A DNA stretch of 8,702 bases from Akkermansiaceae bacterium (GTDB lineage Bacteria > Verrucomicrobiota > Verrucomicrobiia > Verrucomicrobiales > Akkermansiaceae), in assembly GCA_029288115.1 (NCBI GenBank), contig JARFPV010000640.1, positions 1 to 8,702 of the forward strand, read 5' to 3'. Positions within the stretch are counted from its first letter, which is position 1, and each line of letters opens with the position of its first letter. Under the pieces are notes generated by a model. The model saw only the letters and a list, made by a program, of their open reading frames with translations. It made no database searches and had not been told where the DNA came from. Made by a program: the position numbers and the translations under genes. Shown piece after piece: positions 1 to 5,854 of the stretch.

Positions 1-30
1 TCGGCAGCGTCAGATGTGTATAAGAGACAG
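1..30 (+). other. Illumina Nextera Read-1 adapter (sequencing artefact)
   Basis: The first 30 bases equal the 3' part of the Nextera Read-1 transposase adapter. Positions 12-30 are the 19-base Tn5 mosaic end, finishing in AGAGACAG. This is library sequence left at a contig end, not genomic DNA. It creates a false in-frame ATG at 14 whose product begins MCIRDS, so the gene that follows should not be started there. The true upstream DNA of that gene is missing. Confidence 0.97.
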
Positions 31-70
31 CCATAGTATACTGATATACAACCCATCACCCTTACTTGCC

Positions 71-1081
71 ATGAAAACACTCGCTATTATCGCCTCGGGC
101 TGCCTATGCGGCGCAGCCTTCGCACAAGATGGAAGCGAGGATTACCTCAATTTCATCATACAAATCCAGAGCGATGCGAACAAGACCACCCACAAGCTGA
201 ACGATGTAACACCCAAGGGAAATAGCAAGGCTCTCGAAGGGGTCACCGGCAGCTCGGTTTTCCAGCTATGGACTATTCACCGCACCAAAGGAACCGAGCA
301 TCTCCTGGATGAAAAAATCGTTTCCAGCTACCACCCCGAGGCTCAAATTACCATCCTCACCGATGACCCCTACAAGGGCATCCCTCGCACCCGTGTGGAT
401 CGCCCATTCACCGTGACCACAACCGTAGATGGCCTCATCACCAATGATCCGAATGTTCAAGATGCTGCGAAATCCGTGGTGTTTGAGCACAAGGCAACCA
501 ATTACGTTGCCCAAGGGGTCAATGGTGCATCTCAGACTCTCCAAGGTGCGATTGACAAAAACGGCACTACTCGAGAAACCCGCCTGACAACACTCAACGG
601 CCCCGATCTCACCCAGATCAATGGCGAGGAGGAATTTACCGTCTACGCCCGTCCTGATTACGGGGTTGAAGAATCCCATATGCTGGCCAAGGCAAAAGTT
701 CAAATCTGGCCTATTGCCAGCGCAACGATGACCGGCATCAACACCGAAGCATGGCATTTAAAACTCCCCAACCTCCAGATCGATCTCAAGAATCTTTATC
801 CGGACAGCATTACCTACGTCCGTGTTTACGAGGGAAAACCAAAACCCAATCCTCCAAAACTATTCATCATTAACACGAGTTACGTCAAAATTAAAGACAC
901 CACTCCCCAAGACCGCAATTTCGCCATTAGCGGTAAGGAGCTAGGCATCACTCAAAAAGGTCTCTACACCGTCGAGCTCCTCCACGAAACTCCATTTGGC
1001 ATCGACATACTCAGCCAAACTTATCCACTCAAGGTCAAAGATGGGATCAAGGTGGTGGGCTCCCTGAATACCTCAGAATAA
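71..1081 (+). CDS. Exported protein of unknown function (336 aa)
   Basis: I do not recognise the family. The start is placed at ATG 71 because residues 1-18 then form a good signal peptide (MKT, hydrophobic core, AAFA, likely cut before Q19). The in-frame ATG at 14 lies inside adapter sequence. An AxGC-like stretch at Cys11 is a poor lipobox, so cleavage by signal peptidase I is more likely. The mature part (about 318 residues) is rich in Thr, Val, Ile and Asn, has no second membrane segment, and looks like beta-sandwich secreted protein. No catalytic motif is evident. No Shine-Dalgarno is seen. TATACT at 37-42 could be a -10 box, but its -35 region would fall in the adapter. The gene faces the pilus operon tail to tail, with 97 bases between stop codons, so a link with the pilus is only positional. 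Being a real gene is well supported; function is open. Confidence 0.85.
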   Translation: MKTLAIIASGCLCGAAFAQDGSEDYLNFIIQIQSDANKTTHKLNDVTPKGNSKALEGVTGSSVFQLWTIHRTKGTEHLLDEKIVSSYHPEAQITILTDDPYKGIPRTRVDRPFTVTTTVDGLITNDPNVQDAAKSVVFEHKATNYVAQGVNGASQTLQGAIDKNGTTRETRLTTLNGPDLTQINGEEEFTVYARPDYGVEESHMLAKAKVQIWPIASATMTGINTEAWHLKLPNLQIDLKNLYPDSITYVRVYEGKPKPNPPKLFIINTSYVKIKDTTPQDRNFAISGKELGITQKGLYTVELLHETPFGIDILSQTYPLKVKDGIKVVGSLNTSE

Positions 1082-1122
1082 ACAAAAGCCCCCACAAATT
1101 CCCAGGGTCTTTATAAAGGCAC

Positions 1123-1150
1123 AAAAAACAGCACGGTAATTTCAGTGCCG
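1123..1150 (-). terminator. Probable rho-independent terminator of the minus-strand operon
   Basis: Read on the minus strand, CGGCAC pairs with GTGCTG (six pairs including one G-U) around a 10-base loop, and the stem is followed at once by six T. Three A before the stem can pair with the first three T. It starts 28 bases beyond the stop codon of the last operon gene. On the plus strand the G-U becomes an A-C mismatch and the trailing tract is TTTCTT, so it would work less well for the convergent gene. The T6 tract and position are clear; the stem is modest. Confidence 0.6.
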
Positions 1151-1178
1151 TTTCTTGTCAGATGTCATCTGAAGTTTA

Positions 1179-1661
1179 TTAGTGCTGATCTGTCCTACCT
1201 GGATTGGAAGGCAAAAGGTGATCGTCGTCACCAATCGGCACCTGTGGTCCGATGGCGGGATCCAGCGTGCGAGGCCGCTCCGAATCCGTGCGCAGGGGCT
1301 TAAATGAATCACTGTGGGAATCCACACGGAAAGTCAGCTCTGCCACCTCACGGTTCTGCTCTGCCATTTGCTTGTGCATTTTTTTCTGCTCCTTACGCAT
1401 TTCCGCGAGCAGCTCTAACAAGGCATCCTCGCGGTCTGAGCTTGGTGCGTGGTAAATTGTCGCAGACGGGCGCTCGGCGATATCGGACACAGCGAGCTTT
1501 GGCGTTGGTTCTGTCTGCTGGTTTACCAAATTCTGAGGCGGCTGGATTGAATCCATACCTCCTCGAGCCACCATTTCTCTCACTTGGTGATGGTGTGTGA
1601 TGGTGATACCGGCCATCATGCCGATACCTATCGCTGTAAGGGTGAATGTGGTCGTTTTCAT
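1179..1661 (-). CDS. Membrane-anchored coiled-coil protein, unknown (160 aa)
   Basis: Not recognised. Residues 4-22 form a hydrophobic segment, either an uncleaved signal anchor or a signal peptide without an obvious cleavage site, followed by HHH. Residues 23-75 are polar with Pro/Gln/Asn. Residues 77-113 are highly charged and heptad-like (many Leu, Glu, Lys, Gln, Met), a likely coiled coil. The C-terminal 45 residues are Asp/Pro-rich and probably disordered. The ATG shares the four bases ATGA with the stop of the upstream gene, so the two are probably translationally coupled and their products may act together. It is the last gene before the terminator. A periplasmic tether or spacer role in the pilus machine is inference from topology and operon position only. 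Confidence 0.75.
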   Translation of the reverse strand: MKTTTFTLTAIGIGMMAGITITHHHQVREMVARGGMDSIQPPQNLVNQQTEPTPKLAVSDIAERPSATIYHAPSSDREDALLELLAEMRKEQKKMHKQMAEQNREVAELTFRVDSHSDSFKPLRTDSERPRTLDPAIGPQVPIGDDDHLLPSNPGRTDQH

Positions 1662-2347
1662 GGTTTTGCTTGTTTTGGCGCCACAGGAGCGGCGGGTGCT
1701 GCAGGCGGGGCGGCTGCGTTTGTTTTCGGCAGGGAGGAAAGAAGCTGCTGCAATCGGCGGATGGACTCTGCCGCCTGTTGCTCGTTTTGCTCAAGGTCTG
1801 CATTGGATTTCTGGAGCATCACACCAATGGTGTCGCGCTGGACATAACCTAGTTCAGGCTGGTATCCCGGCTCGCTGATTCGAATAGAAGTCTGACCATC
1901 AGTGATCGGCACCAGAACAAAGGGTGTGATAGCAAGACTCACTTCCTGGCCAGTGCTCAGCGTGGCCTTGGTACGGTACGGCGCCAATGCTTCGGGGGCC
2001 GGGGCAAATTTCCACCCTTCAGGTGCTGGAAACATCGGCTTGGCAGGCCAAGGAGAATAGATTTTCACTTCGCCCGTCGGCGGAACAGCTCCCGGTGCAA
2101 TGTTGGGTTTTTCTACCTGGATCGAAATGCCCTCATCCGGTGTCTGCTGCACGTCCGGTCTTTCACCATGTGATACCACAGGTGGCTCATCTGCGCCTGT
2201 AAGAGGCTCCACAGCGGGTGGTGCAATGACTGGCTCAACTCCTAACAGAGTATCTGGGAGCTCATCAGGCTTGGAATCGGGAACCAGCTTCTGAGCATGG
2301 GCATGGCATGCCATGCAGAAGGACAGAATGATCGTAAGATGTTTCAT
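1658..2347 (-). CDS. Exported proline-rich protein with a domain shared with a neighbour (229 aa)
   Basis: Not recognised as a named family. Residues 1-18 are a typical signal peptide ending AHAHA-like before Gln19. Residues 20-110 are rich in Pro, Glu and Val and likely disordered. Residues 111-176 form a compact beta-rich region with the pattern G-x-E-x4-ITP-x5-TDG-x4-R and then Y-x3-D-x-IGV. The same pattern occurs in the exported protein encoded at 3245-3727. Residues 178-205 look like a short amphipathic helix or coiled coil (Gln, Glu, Leu, Arg). The tail is a low-complexity Ala/Pro run ending in Lys-rich residues. The start is 7 bases after the preceding gene's stop, and the end overlaps the next gene by 4 bases. 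A periplasmic or outer-membrane-associated part of the pilus machine is plausible but unproven. Confidence 0.8.
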   Translation of the reverse strand: MKHLTIILSFCMACHAHAQKLVPDSKPDELPDTLLGVEPVIAPPAVEPLTGADEPPVVSHGERPDVQQTPDEGISIQVEKPNIAPGAVPPTGEVKIYSPWPAKPMFPAPEGWKFAPAPEALAPYRTKATLSTGQEVSLAITPFVLVPITDGQTSIRISEPGYQPELGYVQRDTIGVMLQKSNADLEQNEQQAAESIRRLQQLLSSLPKTNAAAPPAAPAAPVAPKQAKP

Positions 2348-2354
2348 AACGGGT

Positions 2355-3218
2355 TTACTTATCTTCCACTTGAATGGCGGTTGCGCTTCCGGGGAGTGCT
2401 ACTGGATCGACACCCTGGCCGTGGTTGTAGGGCAGCGAAGGACTGTCTGCGCGCAGAGATTCTGCAGGAACTGTATCTTTAATAATCTGATTCCAGTCGG
2501 CTAAAATTTCCGTTCCTTCCTTGCGTAAGTTACTCAGACTACGTTCGTAGAGCATCAGCCTGCCGAGAACCTCACGGGCTTTTTCAATCTGCTCTGGAGT
2601 CCAACGCATGCTGCGAGTCTCGTAAAGAACCGGGACGTTGATCACAATTTTTTCATGCTCACCGGAGCCGGCATCGGCGCTAAGGATATGCTGCACCTTC
2701 AGATTGGTCCTTTCCCAGCCGGCGGCCACTCCGCGCTCGGCTGCATCGCGTTGTGCCTTGGTAAGCATGCGCGGATCAATCTTTTCAGGTGTACTTTTCA
2801 GGCTCGCAACAGGCTTGTTGGTGGAGCTTGGCAACTGGCTGTCGGATGGCGCAAGATCAGCATCAGCGGGCGGCTTTGTAGATTTTTTTTCCGATACATT
2901 CTTTGGTTCTTGCGACGCCACCTGAGGAGCGACATATCCAACTGTGGAGTCCTCGGTTTCTTGAATAATGACTGGTTTGGTAACATACATCCAGCAAAGC
3001 AGCGCGCACAGACATGTGCTTGCTCCGAGAAGCCATGGATACGCTTTCTCAAGTTGGCCTCCCTCAGCGCGTTTATCCTCTGCTGCAGGGTAGCCACTCC
3101 CCATGCCTGTAATACCACCCAGCTGGCGGGTGTTGCCAGCACGCAACTCACCAGAAGGCGGCTTCTGCTTAACGATGACGATTTGCTCGGTCGGGATTGG
3201 CTCTAACGGAACTTTCAT
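2355..3218 (-). CDS. Bitopic inner-membrane protein with periplasmic domain, unknown (287 aa)
   Basis: Not recognised. About 60 mostly polar, presumably cytoplasmic residues precede one membrane segment at residues 61-82 (Leu/Cys/Ala-rich, with a Trp near its end). Residues 83-150 are a Pro/Ser/Lys/Thr-rich linker. Residues 150-250 form a charged, mainly helical domain with one short beta-like stretch (IVINVPVLYE, 191-200). The C-terminal 35 residues are Pro/Gly-rich. This topology (short cytoplasmic tail, one TM, flexible linker, periplasmic domain) is that of alignment proteins such as GspC, PilP or TonB-like linkers, but I see no sequence match to them. It sits 26 bases after the preceding gene and 7 bases before the next. 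A run of eight A encodes Glu110-Lys112 in the linker. Gene reality is well supported; role is inferred. Confidence 0.8.
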   Translation of the reverse strand: MKVPLEPIPTEQIVIVKQKPPSGELRAGNTRQLGGITGMGSGYPAAEDKRAEGGQLEKAYPWLLGASTCLCALLCWMYVTKPVIIQETEDSTVGYVAPQVASQEPKNVSEKKSTKPPADADLAPSDSQLPSSTNKPVASLKSTPEKIDPRMLTKAQRDAAERGVAAGWERTNLKVQHILSADAGSGEHEKIVINVPVLYETRSMRWTPEQIEKAREVLGRLMLYERSLSNLRKEGTEILADWNQIIKDTVPAESLRADSPSLPYNHGQGVDPVALPGSATAIQVEDK

Positions 3219-3244
3219 GCTTGGTAGATCTATGCGCTGTGTTG

Positions 3245-3727
3245 TTAATCCCCCCTACTTACGGTTTCAGGCTTAATTGCCACCGCACGTGTGATGATGA
3301 CCCGGTGTGAACGTGGTGGCATTTTAACCATCGTCATACTGGCGCGGGTCACACTGATTTGCCTGACCATCTCTGCCTTGGTGCACTTCGCCTGAACCCC
3401 GGCTATGAGATCAATCTCACCCGATATTCTAGCCACGCCTATGCCGTCCGAGCGGTAAATCTGATAGGCGGTATAACTGTCTTCCCCTGCTGTGCGGCAA
3501 TATACACGCACTTCAATACCATCAGAGTAAACACGATAGATGAGAGGTGTGATCACAACAGGCATGGACTCGCCTTTTTCCACCTTGATCTTAGAACTCA
3601 TTTTGTAGGTACCAATGTACCGGTAACCTACGGGAAGTTTTTCAGGTTTCTCATCCTGCGCGACGACCCCCATTGCAAGTGCCACACTGAGTGCGAGGAA
3701 CATTGTCAATTTGGAAAATAGGTTCAC
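3245..3727 (-). CDS. Small exported protein, unknown, paralogous domain with a neighbour (160 aa)
   Basis: Not recognised. The reading frame opens with GTG at 3727. An ATG nine codons in is an alternative, but the GTG gives the better signal peptide: basic start, hydrophobic core, cleavage near VVAQ-DE at 24. The mature protein is mostly beta-like. Residues 34-98 share with the 1658-2347 product the pattern G-aromatic-basic-aromatic, then G-E-x4-ITP-x5-SDG-x4-R and Y-x3-D-x-IGV. Cys77 and Cys115 could form a disulfide in the periplasm. It lies 19 bases after the prepilin stop, so it is likely cotranscribed with it. No Shine-Dalgarno is visible. A role as a periplasmic pilus accessory protein is inferred from the operon. 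Confidence 0.8.
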   Translation of the reverse strand: MNLFSKLTMFLALSVALAMGVVAQDEKPEKLPVGYRYIGTYKMSSKIKVEKGESMPVVITPLIYRVYSDGIEVRVYCRTAGEDSYTAYQIYRSDGIGVARISGEIDLIAGVQAKCTKAEMVRQISVTRASMTMVKMPPRSHRVIITRAVAIKPETVSRGD

Positions 3728-3746
3728 GTTATATTGTTAGGTAGCG

Positions 3747-4172
3747 TTAGTCTGATCCCACATCCCAAAGACCATCGCCCGGGTTGCCGGATGGGTCGTA
3801 TGTCGTACCAGTTCCGTCTTCAACGACGGGAGGCACAACATCGACTTTGATACTCAGATTATTGCCGTCCATATCCTCAACCGTGGGAAGAGATGTGGCT
3901 CCATCCGAGAGATAAGGAATCACCTTGGCAGCAGTCAAAGAACTGACAGATTCGGTCGGGTTTTCCGCCAGATAGGTGCGCTGGGCATTATAAACTTTTC
4001 TCAACTCAACAGATGCAGCGGATCCCAGCTTCCACTCCTTGTAGCCACCAACCGCATACATAGACATCCCCACAAGAACCATCAACACGGTGATCACCAC
4101 GGTGATTTCAATCAGAGTCAGACCACGCCTTAGCGCACCCCCCCCCATACAATGGCTGTTTCCCAGTAACAT
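3747..4172 (-). CDS. Type IV prepilin / GspG-like pseudopilin (141 aa)
   Basis: Residues 14-22 (LRRG-LTLIE) are a class III signal. Cleavage after Gly17 leaves Leu at +1 and Glu at +5 of the mature protein, followed by a hydrophobic helix to about residue 43 that serves as membrane anchor and filament core. The mature protein would be about 124 residues, closer to a GspG pseudopilin than to a full PilA. It has no cysteine, so no disulfide-bonded D-region. The C-terminal 25 residues are Asp/Gly-rich, somewhat like the calcium-binding end of GspG. Two ATG codons are possible: residue 1 (17-residue leader) or residue 9 at 4148 (9-residue leader). Both precede a run of nine G. It is the only prepilin here and follows the ATPase and platform genes, so it is probably the main subunit or pseudopilin of this machine. 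Confidence 0.93.
   Translation of the reverse strand: MLLGNSHCMGGGALRRGLTLIEITVVITVLMVLVGMSMYAVGGYKEWKLGSAASVELRKVYNAQRTYLAENPTESVSSLTAAKVIPYLSDGATSLPTVEDMDGNNLSIKVDVVPPVVEDGTGTTYDPSGNPGDGLWDVGSD
4138..4146 (-). repeat. Nine-G homopolymer in the prepilin leader
   Basis: On the coding strand nine consecutive G run from the third base of the Met9 codon into the GGT codon for Gly12, just before the prepilin peptidase site. Gain or loss of one G would shift the frame of everything after it, for both possible starts. Tracts of this length are known in other bacteria as slipped-strand contingency loci. They are also common places for sequencing error, but the frame as given is intact. Confidence 0.9.
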
Positions 4173-4263
4173 ATCCGTAGATAGACTAGCACATTTGGGG
4201 GTCTTGAAAATAAAAAAAACTTAATAATATGGGGAAATTAGGCGTTTGATCGTGACCCTAGGT
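4173..4263 (-). promoter_or_regulatory. 91-base gap upstream of the prepilin gene, with T8 run
   Basis: This is the longest gap inside the operon; the others are 26 bases or less. On the minus strand it holds an imperfect AT-rich stem (CCTAAT with ATTAAG, one mismatch) followed directly by eight T at 4219-4212. This could be a weak terminator or attenuator after the 140-residue protein gene. An AT-rich stretch and the sequence up to the prepilin ATG could hold a separate prepilin promoter, but I see no convincing -35/-10 pair. Extra transcription of the pilin over the machine genes would make sense biologically; this is inference. Confidence 0.3.
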
Positions 4264-4686
4264 TTACATTCCCCCTTTGAGTTCATTGATCGTATCCTTG
4301 AGGGTTGTCATCAACGCCTCGTTCTGGCCCAGCAAATAGATTCCATAACCGGCTGAGCAGATGCCGCAGAAGGTGAAGAAGCGCAGGATCCACATGTATG
4401 TGAAGCTTTTGCCTTTGGGGGAAATACGCTTGTTATACCAATGTTTTCCTTCCACCACATGGGTTGCATACATGATATGATCCTCCTTCAAGCACTCGAT
4501 CACCTGATCTGCCAGTTTGTTATCCTTAACGGTAATCCGATGGCGGTAATCCCCTGACTTTTTTTGTTCCACATCTTCGACTTTTGCTCCTCGGGGCAGT
4601 CCGCCCTCAGGAATGCGCAAGGTGAAGATCTGCGTTTCATATATGAAACGCTCCTTCAACCAGCGATCGAATCGGGTAAGTTGCAT
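4264..4686 (-). CDS. Small one-TM inner-membrane protein, unknown (140 aa)
   Basis: Not recognised. Residues 1-95 are polar and basic and look like a small folded alpha/beta domain, including a helix-like stretch at 57-68. One membrane segment spans about residues 97-120 (aromatic and Gly/Cys-rich). The 20-residue tail is a short amphipathic helix. Basic residues just before the membrane segment (KRISPKGK) suggest the N-terminal domain is cytoplasmic, where it could contact the ATPase or platform protein. It begins 22 bases after the platform-protein stop with no visible Shine-Dalgarno and is the last gene before the gap upstream of the prepilin. Small bitopic proteins are common in pilus operons, but I cannot equate this one with a known component. 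Confidence 0.8.
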   Translation of the reverse strand: MQLTRFDRWLKERFIYETQIFTLRIPEGGLPRGAKVEDVEQKKSGDYRHRITVKDNKLADQVIECLKEDHIMYATHVVEGKHWYNKRISPKGKSFTYMWILRFFTFCGICSAGYGIYLLGQNEALMTTLKDTINELKGGM

Positions 4687-4708
4687 GGGGTAGGCGAATT
4701 AGGTTATT

Positions 4709-5848
4709 CTACATGGCGTCCTGCATCATTTGTGGTCCCATCATGAAGATAGGCATGAAGGTTCCAAGGAACACAGCTGCAATGAGCAGCACAGCGATAA
4801 TCATCACACTAAAACTCACAAATTGGCTGAAATCGTCCATCAATTGTTCGGCGTCCTCCTCAAACATGTCCGCAAGCATCTTCAGCTGGGTGTCGATAGA
4901 AGCGGACTTCTCCCCGATCGCAAGCATGTGAACCACCTGTGGATCCACCGAGGTATATTTTGCGAAGGCAGAGGATAGAGGAACACCTGATTTCTCATAC
5001 ATATCTGCCGCCTTTCGTAACTCACGGTAGAAAGGTGTTGTCCGAACACTATTCGCCGCAACCCGGAGTGACTTGGCCAGGTTAATACCATTCGAATAGA
5101 GCAGTTTAACCGTAGATAGAAGTGTCATTTGGCGTAAACTCATGACCATCATTCGGACCACACGGAACTTTGCCATTGCGAGGTTCATGATGGTATTTTT
5201 CACCATGTTCGATTTCCATACCGTGATCGCTGCAGCAATCAGCCCTAGAACAACGACAGGCCAAATTTTCTGCACGATGTGGCTCACTTTGAAAGACAGC
5301 GCGACGAGTCCCTTCGCCTCCATACTGCCCATCATTTTTTCCACCTGAGGAACGATCTTCACCTGTGAAGCGATGAATGCACCAATGAGAATCGGAATCA
5401 CCACACAGGGCATCATAATTAGTTTGCGCACTTTTTTCCGGAAAAACAAATCGCTCTTGATGCGTTTTCCAAGCTCGGCAAACGCAACATCAAGCTGACC
5501 GGCGTCCCCACCTGCCTGGACAAGTCCAATCGTCATATCGTCGAATTTTTTCGACCTGCGAAATGCATCGTGGATTGGAATACCCTTATTCACATCGGTG
5601 TGAATTTGGGTCAACGCCTTGACCAACTCCTTGTTAGGGTGCCCATGCGCGTAATATTTAATTGCATCCGCAGTGTTGATCTGAGCGCGCAACATGGAAG
5701 CGAGCGAGCGGAACATTTGCACCAATTCCTTCTTTTTAAAGGGTTTGGATTTTTTGGCAAACAGCGTTGATTGAGGTTTAGCCTTGGGCTCTACCTTCCT
5801 TGCTCTTCGCGCTGCTGGAGCGCTCGCCATTGTTGTTGTTTCACTCAT
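4709..5848 (-). CDS. GspF/PilC-family inner-membrane platform protein (379 aa)
   Basis: This is the polytopic platform on which the assembly ATPase acts to add or extract (pseudo)pilins at the inner membrane. It shows the family's duplicated layout: a first cytoplasmic helical domain at about 43-140, membrane segments near 143-163 and 194-212, a second cytoplasmic domain at about 238-340 and a last membrane segment near 345-370. Both domains carry typical features, including GxxxxxAxxxAA-like helices, small Gly/Ala turns (QAGGDAGQLD at 111-120, MLAIGEKSASID at 308-319) and a phenylalanine-rich end. Length is close to the usual 400. The first 40 residues are a strongly basic, Ala/Pro/Lys-rich tail, probably flexible. 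The ATG is 6 bases after the ATPase stop, the usual ATPase-platform pairing. Which branch (T4P or T2SS) cannot be decided from this protein alone. Confidence 0.95.
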   Translation of the reverse strand: MSETTTMASAPAARRARKVEPKAKPQSTLFAKKSKPFKKKELVQMFRSLASMLRAQINTADAIKYYAHGHPNKELVKALTQIHTDVNKGIPIHDAFRRSKKFDDMTIGLVQAGGDAGQLDVAFAELGKRIKSDLFFRKKVRKLIMMPCVVIPILIGAFIASQVKIVPQVEKMMGSMEAKGLVALSFKVSHIVQKIWPVVVLGLIAAAITVWKSNMVKNTIMNLAMAKFRVVRMMVMSLRQMTLLSTVKLLYSNGINLAKSLRVAANSVRTTPFYRELRKAADMYEKSGVPLSSAFAKYTSVDPQVVHMLAIGEKSASIDTQLKMLADMFEEDAEQLMDDFSQFVSFSVMIIAVLLIAAVFLGTFMPIFMMGPQMMQDAM

Positions 5849-5854
5849 GTTTTG

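Noticed and set aside
14..70. In-frame extension of the first plus-strand gene to ATG 14
   Set aside because: The ATG and following codons are adapter sequence; ATG 71 gives a proper signal peptide.
266..757. Minus-strand open frame of 163 codons inside the first plus-strand gene
   Set aside because: It is antisense to a gene with a good signal peptide, and has a Cys-rich composition and no motif.
1109..1118. Ten-base palindrome CTTTATAAAG
   Set aside because: AT-rich, short and single; no sign of an operator pair.
1158..1172. Perfect inverted repeat TCAGAT-GTC-ATCTGA as a terminator of the plus-strand gene
   Set aside because: It is not followed by a real T tract on either strand; may help folding, but not called.
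2655..3206. Plus-strand open frame of 183 codons opposite the bitopic protein
   Set aside because: Composition is Cys/Arg/Trp-rich and unlike a real protein; the minus-strand gene has clear TM and domain structure and operon spacing.
4199..4258. GGGTC / GACCC inverted repeat around the T8 gap
   Set aside because: Five pairs with a 50-base loop is expected by chance.
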